Of a stretch of 5,744 bases of DNA, positions 1 to 5,587 are shown piece by piece. This DNA is from Thermoplasmata archaeon (GTDB lineage: Archaea > Thermoplasmatota > Thermoplasmata > Thermoplasmatales > Thermoplasmataceae), in the NCBI GenBank assembly GCA_021850835.1, contig JAJZKS010000126.1:1-5744 (forward strand), in the 5' to 3' direction. Made by a program: the position numbers and the translations under genes. The notes below the pieces were generated by a model. It had not been told where the DNA came from. It searched no databases and saw only the letters and a program-made list of their open reading frames with translations. Numbering within the stretch: position 1 is the first letter of the stretch; every line of letters begins with the position of its first letter.

Positions 1-9
1 ATTCTAATA

Positions 10-24
10 CTAATCGCTCATTAG
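10..24. repeat. Short inverted repeat upstream of the operon (possible operator)
   Basis: CTAAT at 10-14 and ATTAG at 20-24 form a perfect 5-base inverted repeat around a 5-base spacer. A further CTAAT at 4-8 repeats the left arm. The repeat lies about 50 bases upstream of the probable TATA box of an operon that encodes an ArsR-family repressor. An operator role is only an inference: ArsR operators are usually longer dyads that overlap or follow the promoter, and short A/T-rich dyads arise easily by chance. Confidence 0.25.
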
Positions 25-67
25 GTTAATCAGCTATTTACTTTGCTACTTTTGAACTCACATAATA

Positions 68-79
68 ATATATTAATAT
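68..79 (+). promoter_or_regulatory. Probable archaeal TATA box of the pfpI-acr3-arsR operon
   Basis: The A/T-only run at 68-79 includes a perfect 10-base palindrome, ATATTAATAT, at 70-79. Its centre is about 25 bases before the ATG at 99. There is no GGTGA-like ribosome binding site between the box and the ATG. Archaeal TATA boxes sit roughly 25-30 bases before the transcription start, so the transcript probably begins at or very near the start codon and is leaderless, as is common in Thermoplasmatales. No clear BRE is visible. Confidence 0.5.
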
Positions 80-98
80 GACATTGTAATACTACAGT

Positions 99-611
99 AT
101 GAAAAGAGTTGCAATAATGCTGGACGAAGGCTACCATGACTTGGAATTGTGGGTACCATATTACAGGCTGAGGGAAGAGAAGATAGATTTCGATATACTT
201 GCCTGGGAAAACAGACCGTATAAGGGACAGTTTGGAATAGATTCCATACTTCCTACTAAACTCCTGTCAAACTTGCTTGACAGATATGGTCTGGTATTCT
301 TTCCGGGGGCCAAATCGCCAGAAAATCTGTTGAAGCATCCTAAAACTGTTGGTATTATTGAGAAAATGTTCAAAGAGGGAACGTATTTTGCAACGATATG
401 CCACTCTCCACTCTTGCTCGCTGAAGCGGGGCTCCTGAATGGGAAAGAAGTTACTGGGCATTCTTCCATCAAATCCGCGGTTGAAAAAGCGGGAGCAACC
501 TATGTTGATTCGCCCGTGATCAGGGCATCTGATAGGATACTTACCGGCAGAACCCATTTCGACCTTGATGTGTTCATGCCGGAATTGGTAAACCTAGCGA
601 GAACGATATGA
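99..611 (+). CDS. DJ-1/PfpI-family protein
   Basis: This 170-residue protein has the full single-domain length of the DJ-1/PfpI class I glutamine-amidotransferase-like fold. Seen directly: a first strand and helix with the acidic pair near D14/E16, the elbow segment ATICHSPLLLAEAGLL with Cys101 as probable nucleophile and His102 next to it, and FFPGAKSPEN placing Glu75 where PfpI proteases have their catalytic-site Glu. The familiar elbow reads CHG; here it is CHS. Family members include intracellular proteases, deglycase/glyoxalase-like enzymes and oxidative-stress chaperones, and the sequence alone does not choose between them. It is cytoplasmic, with no signal peptide or membrane segment. 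It is first in the operon and its TGA overlaps the acr3 ATG by 4 bases, so a role in arsenic or oxidative stress is inferred. The ATG at 99 is chosen for the TATA box at a leaderless distance and because the MKRVAIMLDEG strand starts there. Confidence 0.88.
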   Translation: MKRVAIMLDEGYHDLELWVPYYRLREEKIDFDILAWENRPYKGQFGIDSILPTKLLSNLLDRYGLVFFPGAKSPENLLKHPKTVGIIEKMFKEGTYFATICHSPLLLAEAGLLNGKEVTGHSSIKSAVEKAGATYVDSPVIRASDRILTGRTHFDLDVFMPELVNLARTI

Positions 612-1660
612 CAGACGATAGTATTAGAATGAAACTGGGTGTCAAGACACTGCTCTTTCCGGTTTTTGTTGTGATCGCCATCGCAATAGGTCTGACCATT
701 GGATTTGGCTTTAAGTCCGAGAGCTCTGGCGTAGCAACCTACGGAATACCAGTCGGGCTCTTTTTCATGATATATCCTGCAATGGCAAAGGTCCGACTCG
801 ATGATATGGGCAGAAGTCTTAAAAATATCAGAACAGTTGGGCTGATGGTTTTCCTGAATTATGCGATCGCGCCATTTCTTGTTGCGGGGATAGCGTATTT
901 TTTCATCGACGTGATGTACATACATTATGGCTTCCTGAGTTCTGCAGTCGCTTCCCAGGTGCTGGTGGGCATCATTCTGCTTGGCGTAGCACCATGTATT
1001 GCAATGGTCATGGTCTGGACTGATCTCGCTCATGGCAACCTGCCCCTAGGGGTTTCTTTTGTTGCCTGGAACTCAATAATACAAATCATAACCACGCCTT
1101 TCCTTGTGTATCTCCTTGCGAGAACTTCTGTTATCATAAATCCATTCCTGATCCTGGAGAGCGTCTTCTTTTATCTGGTTCTCCCACTGCTGGCAGGAAT
1201 GTTAACCAGAAGGCTGCTGCAGAGGAAGCAATACTTCTCCAAAGTGCTAAGTATCCTTGGATCGATACAAACAGTCGCACTTTTGTTGACCATAGTCGTG
1301 ATATTCTGGGGGGAAGGCTATGGAATTATTGACACACCGTCACTGGTCTGGATGGTTGGAATTGTGATGCTCATCTTCTACTTCGTTCTGTTCCACCTGG
1401 GATATCTCACTTCAAGAAAAGCTGGTTACGATTATCCGGACTCAACTGCCATAGGCTTCACGGTTTCAGCACGGGATTTTGAGGTGAGCATTGCAATTGC
1501 TGTGGCGGCCTTTTCAGCGTATCCATATGTTGCTATAACTACTGCAATAGGACCGATGCTGGAGATTCCTCTGATGCTACTGCTCGTATGGATGCAATTA
1601 GGAAGGATGCAAAAGATAGAGGTAACAAGGAAGTACAGTACAACAGCGGTGAGCAAATGA
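608..1660 (+). CDS. acr3: Acr3-family arsenite efflux permease
   Basis: This 350-residue integral membrane protein belongs to the BART-superfamily Acr3 (arsenical-resistance-3) group, which exports As(III), and in some members Sb(III), using the proton motive force. About ten membrane segments can be drawn, roughly at 12-33, 43-62, 76-98, 115-137, 146-169, 178-200, 215-235, 246-267, 280-302 and 308-330. The diagnostic fourth-segment motif GVAPCIAMVMVWTDLAHG is present, with Cys130 at the position known to be essential in Acr3. The ninth segment contains ARDFEVSIAIAV, where Glu292 matches the conserved glutamate of Acr3. Length is normal for the family and no lesion is seen. The ATG at 608 overlaps the preceding TGA (ATGA) and has no obvious Shine-Dalgarno site, so translational coupling is likely. 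A later ATG at 629 is possible but less well placed. No arsA ATPase gene or arsC reductase gene is in the window, so this would be a secondary transporter acting alone on As(III). Confidence 0.92.
   Translation: MTDDSIRMKLGVKTLLFPVFVVIAIAIGLTIGFGFKSESSGVATYGIPVGLFFMIYPAMAKVRLDDMGRSLKNIRTVGLMVFLNYAIAPFLVAGIAYFFIDVMYIHYGFLSSAVASQVLVGIILLGVAPCIAMVMVWTDLAHGNLPLGVSFVAWNSIIQIITTPFLVYLLARTSVIINPFLILESVFFYLVLPLLAGMLTRRLLQRKQYFSKVLSILGSIQTVALLLTIVVIFWGEGYGIIDTPSLVWMVGIVMLIFYFVLFHLGYLTSRKAGYDYPDSTAIGFTVSARDFEVSIAIAVAAFSAYPYVAITTAIGPMLEIPLMLLLVWMQLGRMQKIEVTRKYSTTAVSK
1648..1652 (+). promoter_or_regulatory. Ribosome binding site that fixes the arsR start
   Basis: GGTGA lies four bases before the ATG at 1657, inside the last codons of acr3. 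It matches the archaeal anti-Shine-Dalgarno end of 16S rRNA and decides for the 1657 start over an in-frame ATG at 1588 that would lie deep inside acr3. Confidence 0.7.
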
Positions 1661-2046
1661 GTGATGAATCTGAGTTTTGTGAGATAAAGAAGATCGAGAA
1701 TGTCAACATCGACGAATATGATGAAGTATCCAGAATTCTCAGTGCTCTGGGGAACAGGGCCAGAATTGCCATACTGCAAATCATGACAAAGTATCATGAA
1801 GTGTGTGCTTGCGAGCTCCAGCCGGCTCTGGGAATGCCACAGCCGACAGTTACAACGCACCTTCGGAAAATGTATGACATAGGCCTTCTCAAGCAGAAAG
1901 AAAGATGGAAATTCAGCTATTATTCTATTAATCCAAAATACAGGACTTTTGTCAGGGACATCCTTAGAAACGTCTCAAATAACTTGGAAACTGCGCCGCA
2001 TTCTCCTCTTGGGAAGGAAAGGAAGGGTGACAACAATGGTGAATGA
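1657..2046 (+). CDS. arsR: ArsR/SmtB-family arsenic-responsive repressor
   Basis: This 129-residue winged-helix regulator represses its operon until a metalloid binds. The core is typical: DEVSRILSALGNRARIAILQIM (about 22-43), then an alpha3 segment with VCACEL (Cys50, Cys52) that corresponds to the ELCVCDL-type As(III) site of classical ArsR, the recognition helix MPQPTVTTHLRKMYDIGLL (60-78), and the wing KERWKFSYYSI (81-91). Cys8 near the N-terminus could act as a third thiol ligand. The tail beyond about 110 is polar and probably disordered. The ATG at 1657 overlaps the acr3 stop (ATGA) and follows a GGTGA site; reading from 1588 would add 23 residues that are acr3 sequence in another frame. 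The gene is third in the operon, with no visible promoter of its own, so it is probably autoregulated from the promoter before the DJ-1/PfpI gene. Its 3' end overlaps the transporter gene by 11 bases. Confidence 0.9.
   Translation: MSDESEFCEIKKIENVNIDEYDEVSRILSALGNRARIAILQIMTKYHEVCACELQPALGMPQPTVTTHLRKMYDIGLLKQKERWKFSYYSINPKYRTFVRDILRNVSNNLETAPHSPLGKERKGDNNGE
2026..2030 (+). promoter_or_regulatory. Ribosome binding site of the truncated transporter gene
   Basis: GGTGA, within a purine-rich run from about 2011, lies five bases before the ATG at 2036 and inside the end of arsR. It supports 2036 as the start rather than the in-frame ATG at 1949, which has no such site and would overlap arsR by almost 100 bases. 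Confidence 0.65.
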
Positions 2047-2776
2047 AGGACCGATGAATTCTCAGGCATATACCCAGAGAAATAAGAAATTAAGGAAGGT
2101 GGGTTTGGATCTTGGTCAGGTTAGTGGAACGGAGTGGTTGATCATAATAGCCGCGTTCATAGGCAGATATCTTTTGCAGTTCTATCAAACATCCATCGGC
2201 TCAATTGGACTGGCATTTGGCATGGATTCTTTCGAGGTGGGCATTGGATTTGCATTATTCACCGTGGCGTTTGCCATTGCTGCATTCCTCATGAGAAAGT
2301 TCAGACCAAGTCAGCTGAAGACCGTAGAGATAATATCGCTTGCGTTTCTTGGCATAACTATGCCGATATACATAGTTGCGACCGGGTTTGCAGAGGTATA
2401 TACGCTCATGGTTATTGACGGATTTATAACCGGTCTTGTTATGGATTCGTTCATGACGATGGCAGGTATGGCATCAAAGGATCAATCAAAGAGACAGGTG
2501 GAACAGGCATCATTCTCTTTCTGGGTTGCTCTTGCCCTCATAGTTGCGCCGTTCACAACAGGCTATCTGATGCACCTGGGGATCAAAGAGATCTTCCTAA
2601 TATTCGCTGTTATGGCGTTTATTGCGATTCCGTTTGTAGCTTCAATGAGAGGAAAATACTCTCTGCAGTATATGGAGTCGAGAGGACACCGTGGAAATAT
2701 AAGCATCGCTTCTCTTTTAAGGAACAGGCAGTTTACTGCTCTTTCGGTATATATAATCTCTTTATGGATTATTTGA
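2036..2776 (+). pseudogene. Major facilitator superfamily transporter, N-terminal half only
   Basis: The 246-residue reading frame encodes six complete membrane segments, roughly at 33-52, 66-87, 95-117, 120-145, 159-181 and 184-204. A cytoplasmic loop of about 30 residues (205-233) follows, then the beginning of a seventh segment (about 234-246) that is cut by TGA. MFS transporters usually have 12 segments in 390-450 residues, so this is the N-terminal bundle plus the central loop. The segment 2-3 loop (MRKFRPSQLKTVE) is a degenerate MFS motif A. The substrate cannot be read from sequence; its place in an arsenic operon suggests efflux of an arsenical or toxic compound, but this is inference. 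The stop lies 12 bases before the TATAT repeat of the downstream insertion sequence, and bases from about 2745 are strongly A/T-rich. The break therefore seems to precede the IS1634-like insertion. No C-terminal half is found in the window. A functional half-transporter is possible but unlikely. Confidence 0.75.
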
Positions 2777-2788
2777 TATAATAAACTG

Positions 2789-2793
2789 TATAT
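2789..2793. repeat. Left target-site duplication of the IS1634-like element
   Basis: TATAT directly abuts the outer end of the left terminal inverted repeat and is matched by TATAT at 4533-4537. A 5-base direct repeat fits the 5-6 base duplications made by IS4-group elements. The A/T-rich context makes a chance match possible, but both copies sit exactly at the inverted repeat edges. Confidence 0.65.
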
Positions 2794-2806
2794 CGTGACT
2801 TTACAT
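2794..2806 (+). repeat. Left terminal inverted repeat of the IS1634-like element
   Basis: CGTGACTTTACAT is the exact reverse complement of 4520-4532. Similarity stops on both sides of the 13 bases, so this is the whole repeat. Confidence 0.8.
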
Positions 2807-2873
2807 GCTTTGAATCTTAAAACACTTTCAGGTGGCTATTGCACGGACCCGCCAGGAATTTGGGTTCAGGGTG

Positions 2874-4358
2874 CTAATTCAGGTCCCTGATGCCAAGGAT
2901 GTCCATGGCCTTTCTCCCCCTCTCGTCCTCCGACTTTATCACTTTCCTGACTGATCTTCCTCTGGCGAGCATGGTTATCCTGATCGTTTTCAGGATCTCC
3001 GTGGTGGATGCCAGCGATCCGATCTCACTTATCCTGTTGTAGATCAGGGCAAGGAACAGGTATGCTATGTGGGAAAAGAGCATGTGAACCCTTATCTTCT
3101 GGTCCGTCCAGTGGTATTCCGGGGACATGAGATCACGCATGCTGATGGTGCGGAAGCAGTGTTCCACCCTGTTCCGCTTCCGGTAGAGATCGATGATGTC
3201 CCCGGATTTCACGTTTTCAATGTCCGTGAACAGCGCCCCCTTCCCGAGCATTCCCAATCTCTCATGCATGCGTTCCCTGTTGACCCTGAGATCCGGCAGG
3301 AGAATTGTCTCCTGCAGGTGCACGGATTCCAGATAATATTGCGCCCTGATCAGGGCATCGGAATCCCCAGATGCCATGATGCTGCGTACCTTCATGTATG
3401 CCATTTTGAACCTCTTCATGAAGGAGATGATCTGTCTCTTCTCCAGCCTGGAACTGTGGTATACAATGATCCTGTGTTCCCTGCCGTAAACTCTCTTCCT
3501 GGTCTCGGTGAACGAATCCCTCCCAAGCGGAATTGCCATGAGGTCCCTGTGATCCGACTGTATCAGTGCGCCAACGTACATTCTCTTCTCTATCTTCTTG
3601 ACATTCTCCTCCGAATTGTATCCCCGGTCAAAGATCAGTATTGAATCGTCAGGGACATTCTCGACGATCATCCCGAACGTGTTGACATCCGGTTCATTGC
3701 CGGGATACGAGTCACCATAGAGCGGTATGTAATCCTCGTTGGCCTCTATGTAGTATGCGATCTGGTTCAGGTCATATCTGTGAGCCTTGTTATGACCCCT
3801 CCTGGCCATGCCGTTCTCCCTCATGTAGGTGTAGAAGTTCGATCCGTCGATGAAGATCCTCGAGCGATCATAGCCCATGGAGATCAGGCGGTCCCTGATC
3901 CTGACCTTGATCTCCCTGATCTGTGGTTCCGTGAAGCGATCCATGACGTTCCAGTAACCCTGTGAAGATACCTGTGAATATATGGTGGATGCGAAATCGG
4001 TGGCCATCCATTCAGCCATGCCATTCTTTGATCTCGGGTCGGAGAGCCTGTTCATTACAAACAGCAGCACATAGTCCCCCGGTGACATGCCGCTACCCCT
4101 GTGCCCCATAATCTCATCCACAATGACCTTCACCCCCACTGTCCTGTCCATGGCGATTACCGATGCAGTGGCACCGTAACCGAGGGAAGTGATCTCGAGA
4201 TCCGCACCCGGATTCTCGAGAATACGGGCAAGCCTCTCCTCATCGCCTATGTATATCTCCTTCGTCACCCTGGACTGGCCATTTTCCCATTTCTTCCACC
4301 TTAGCACCATGTACTTCTTCCCATGCACAGATTTCCAGACGATTCCAGGCATGAACAT
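2874..4358 (-). CDS. IS1634-like DDE transposase
   Basis: This 494-residue cut-and-paste transposase has an RNase H-like DDE core (DDE_Tnp_1 type). The catalytic residues are visible: Asp171 in RIFIDGSNF, Asp244 in ILIFDRGYNSE, and Glu399 in LYRKRNRVEHCFRTI. The last includes the Y-x2-R-x3-E signature (Tyr392, Arg395, Glu399) of IS4-group enzymes. A long insertion between the second Asp and the Glu, about 150 residues, is usual for this group. The N-terminal 60 residues (GKKYMVLRWKKWENGQSRVTKEIYIG) match the start commonly seen in archaeal and bacterial IS1634 proteins. The C-terminus (about 420-494) is the helical region that follows the catalytic Glu. No frameshift or stop interrupts it. 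The start at 4358 is supported by AGGGTG five bases upstream on the coding strand, and an in-frame TAA lies 24 bases before the ATG. Another ATG is two codons in. Confidence 0.92.
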   Translation of the reverse strand: MFMPGIVWKSVHGKKYMVLRWKKWENGQSRVTKEIYIGDEERLARILENPGADLEITSLGYGATASVIAMDRTVGVKVIVDEIMGHRGSGMSPGDYVLLFVMNRLSDPRSKNGMAEWMATDFASTIYSQVSSQGYWNVMDRFTEPQIREIKVRIRDRLISMGYDRSRIFIDGSNFYTYMRENGMARRGHNKAHRYDLNQIAYYIEANEDYIPLYGDSYPGNEPDVNTFGMIVENVPDDSILIFDRGYNSEENVKKIEKRMYVGALIQSDHRDLMAIPLGRDSFTETRKRVYGREHRIIVYHSSRLEKRQIISFMKRFKMAYMKVRSIMASGDSDALIRAQYYLESVHLQETILLPDLRVNRERMHERLGMLGKGALFTDIENVKSGDIIDLYRKRNRVEHCFRTISMRDLMSPEYHWTDQKIRVHMLFSHIAYLFLALIYNRISEIGSLASTTEILKTIRITMLARGRSVRKVIKSEDERGRKAMDILGIRDLN

Positions 4359-4363
4359 GTATG

Positions 4364-4369
4364 CACCCT
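4364..4369 (-). promoter_or_regulatory. Ribosome binding site of the IS1634-like transposase
   Basis: Read on the - strand, AGGGTG stands five bases before the ATG that begins at 4358. This supports that start and an independently initiated transposase message with a leader. Confidence 0.5.
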
Positions 4370-4519
4370 GTGAATAAAAACCTTACCATCCATGACCACA
4401 CAAACGCCCTGAAATACCAACCATGATGAACCAGGCTCAAATACACGCCGTAGCACCCTGACAAGCGGACCCGAAAAACCAGTGAAACACAGGTTCCACA
4501 GAATAAAAGGAGACGATTG

Positions 4520-4532
4520 ATGTAAAGTCACG
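4520..4532 (-). repeat. Right terminal inverted repeat of the IS1634-like element
   Basis: ATGTAAAGTCACG is the exact reverse complement of the left end at 2794-2806. TATAT follows at once on the outside. Confidence 0.8.
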
Positions 4533-4537
4533 TATAT
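4533..4537. repeat. Right target-site duplication of the IS1634-like element
   Basis: TATAT is the direct repeat partner of 2789-2793. Joining the two flanks through one copy gives a continuous A/T-rich sequence running from the truncated transporter to the IS630-like relic. Confidence 0.65.
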
Positions 4538-4549
4538 TTAATTATCTTA

Positions 4550-4559
4550 TACCGTATTA
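4550..4559 (+). repeat. Probable left end of the IS630-like element
   Basis: TACCGTATTA at 4550-4559 matches the reverse complement of 5513-5522 (TACCTTATTA) at 9 of 10 positions. Further in, TGTTGA at 4565-4570 is matched by TCAACA at 5498-5503, four bases out of register. The outer TA pairs fit the TA target duplication made by IS630-family elements. Confidence 0.5.
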
Positions 4560-5520
4560 GCGGCTGTTGAACGGAATTCCGGAACATTGTCTGAAGCTGA
4601 ATGGAAACGCAAAGAGGGCATGGAACTGCTAAGGTCGGGCATGAAGCAGACTGCCGTGGCCAGGAAAGTTGGCGTAAACCGGAGGACTGTATACGAATGG
4701 AAGAAACGCATCGAGAATGACCATGATTACAGGAGCAGGAAGAAGACGGGCAGAAAATCCCACCTGTCAGTGGATCAGAAGGAGACACTCAAGAAAATCA
4801 TTGACTCCGGTGCCCTGGCCTACGGATACCCACGTATATATGGCAGCTGCTCGATGTGCTGGGATACAGCTCACAGATGCCTCTCCTCAGTGCAGTGGAA
4901 AAGAACCGGAGTATGTAAGAGAATGGCTTGAGTATGAATATCCCGAATACGTGAAGGATGCACGCGAGAAGAATGCAAGAATCCTCTTTCAGGATGAATC
5001 CGGAATGCAGAGCAGGCCCAACGTGAGAAAGACATTGTCACAGAGGGGAAAAGCGACCGGTCATGAAGGTCAGGGAAAGGAGGGATAAGATATCCATATC
5101 CTCTGCAGTCACTGAGGATGGCGATCTCTATTTCATGATCGCGAAGGGGAGGATGAATGAGGATCACATCATAACGTTCCTGGATCAACTTCTTTCAGGT
5201 ATTGAAGGGTTTCTGTACCTGTTCTGGGATAACATCATGATCCACAGGAGCAACAATGCGAAGGAATACCTCGGCATTCACAACAACAGGCTCATAGCAA
5301 GACGCATACCTGCATATTCTCCAGAGTTGAATCCTGACGAACTGGAGTGGGATGCACTGAAGTATCAGGAACACCTGAATTTCTGCCCCAGGGGCTATGA
5401 TGAACTATGCAGCAGGGCAGAGACAACACTGGTGAAGTTGAAGTCAGACCCAGTGAAGATTAAACAAATCATAAAGGGGACGAAACTTCCCCTGCTATCA
5501 ACACTGGGAAAATAATAAGG
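4552..5520 (+). mobile_element. Degenerate IS630-like element
   Basis: This stretch of about 970 bases encodes a broken IS630/Tc1-mariner-type transposase. It is edged by imperfect inverted repeats and TA dinucleotides at 4550-4551 and 5521-5522. IS630 elements insert at TA and are usually about 1-1.4 kb, so the relic is slightly short, in line with an internal deletion. The ends are inferred from one imperfect repeat pair and could be off by several bases. The element can no longer make its own full-length transposase, but might be moved by an intact relative elsewhere in the genome if its ends still function. Confidence 0.65.
4587..5515 (+). pseudogene. IS630-family transposase, broken by a deletion and two frameshifts
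   Basis: Three frames together give a recognisable IS630 protein. Frame one (from TTG at 4587, or ATG at 4620) holds a helix-turn-helix region with the recognition part VARKVGVNRRTVYEWKKRIE, then a linker up to AYGYP at about 4830. A second frame (about 4832-4906) gives TYIWQLLDVLGYSSQMPLL and AVEKN. The junction skips the stretch of about 25 residues that IS630 proteins have between GYP and this segment, so a deletion is inferred. Near 4906 one C appears lost: restoring it gives EKNPEYVREWLEYEYP in a third register, which carries the first catalytic Asp in LFQDESG (codon at 4993). Near 5056 an extra A breaks RGKAPVMKV; omitting it leads into the frame with Asp in LFWDNIMIH (codon at 5228) and Glu in LNPDELEW (codon at 5339). 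That spacing fits the DD(34-36)E core. All three catalytic codons survive, but no single frame links them. The final TAA lies inside the right inverted repeat. Confidence 0.85.
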
Positions 5521-5522
5521 TA
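5513..5522 (-). repeat. Probable right end of the IS630-like element
   Basis: TAATAAGGTA is complementary to the left end at 4550-4559 with one mismatch. It overlaps the transposase stop codon, so the coding region runs to the very end of the element. Confidence 0.5.
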
Positions 5523-5544
5523 AAGAAGAATAGATCCAGTCAAA

Positions 5545-5557
5545 ATATTAATAATTA
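5545..5557 (+). promoter_or_regulatory. Probable TATA box of the permease gene
   Basis: The A/T-only stretch ATATTAATAATTA is centred about 37 bases before the ATG at 5588. Transcription would then start near 5577, giving a leader of only about ten bases that contains a weak AGGT (5577-5580). It lies just outside the right end of the IS630-like relic, so the permease promoter looks undisturbed. Confidence 0.35.
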
Positions 5558-5587
5558 ATCGCCATAGATGCGGGATAGGTAAAAGCG

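Larger units (their letters stand above)
2794..4532 (-). mobile_element. IS1634-like (IS4 group) insertion sequence, apparently complete
   Basis: The element is 1739 bases long and bounded by 13-base perfect inverted repeats (CGTGACTTTACAT at 2794-2806 and its complement at 4520-4532) with TATAT on each outer side. It carries one intact transposase gene on the - strand. Its length, gene content and direct repeat fit the IS1634 family. Between the transposase start and the right end lie about 160 bases (4359-4519) with no convincing gene; they probably hold the transposase promoter and leader. Between the transposase stop and the left end are 67 bases with no clear signal. Matching direct repeats, perfect terminal repeats and an open transposase point to a recent, possibly still active insertion. 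Confidence 0.85.

Noticed and set aside
500..1033. 177-residue open frame on the - strand
   Set aside because: It lies opposite the DJ-1/PfpI and acr3 genes, has a composition rich in His, Cys and Asn, and has no family pattern. It is a shadow of the real genes.
1588..1656. Longer arsR starting at the ATG at 1588
   Set aside because: It would overlap acr3 by 73 bases and add residues that are only acr3 read in another frame. The ATG at 1657 has a GGTGA site at the right distance and an ATGA overlap.
1949..2035. Longer transporter starting at the ATG at 1949
   Set aside because: The added residues resemble no MFS N-terminus and overlap arsR coding sequence; 2036 follows a strong GGTGA site.
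3069..3644. 191-residue open frame on the + strand
   Set aside because: It is antisense to the intact transposase and has the Pro/His-rich look of a complementary frame. No ribosome binding site or family motif was seen.
4240..4531. Two small - strand frames (76 and 74 residues) overlapping the transposase start, one starting in the right inverted repeat
   Set aside because: They suggested a frameshifted two-frame transposase, but the 494-residue frame has its own ribosome binding site and a complete family N-terminus. Neither small frame has a recognisable domain.
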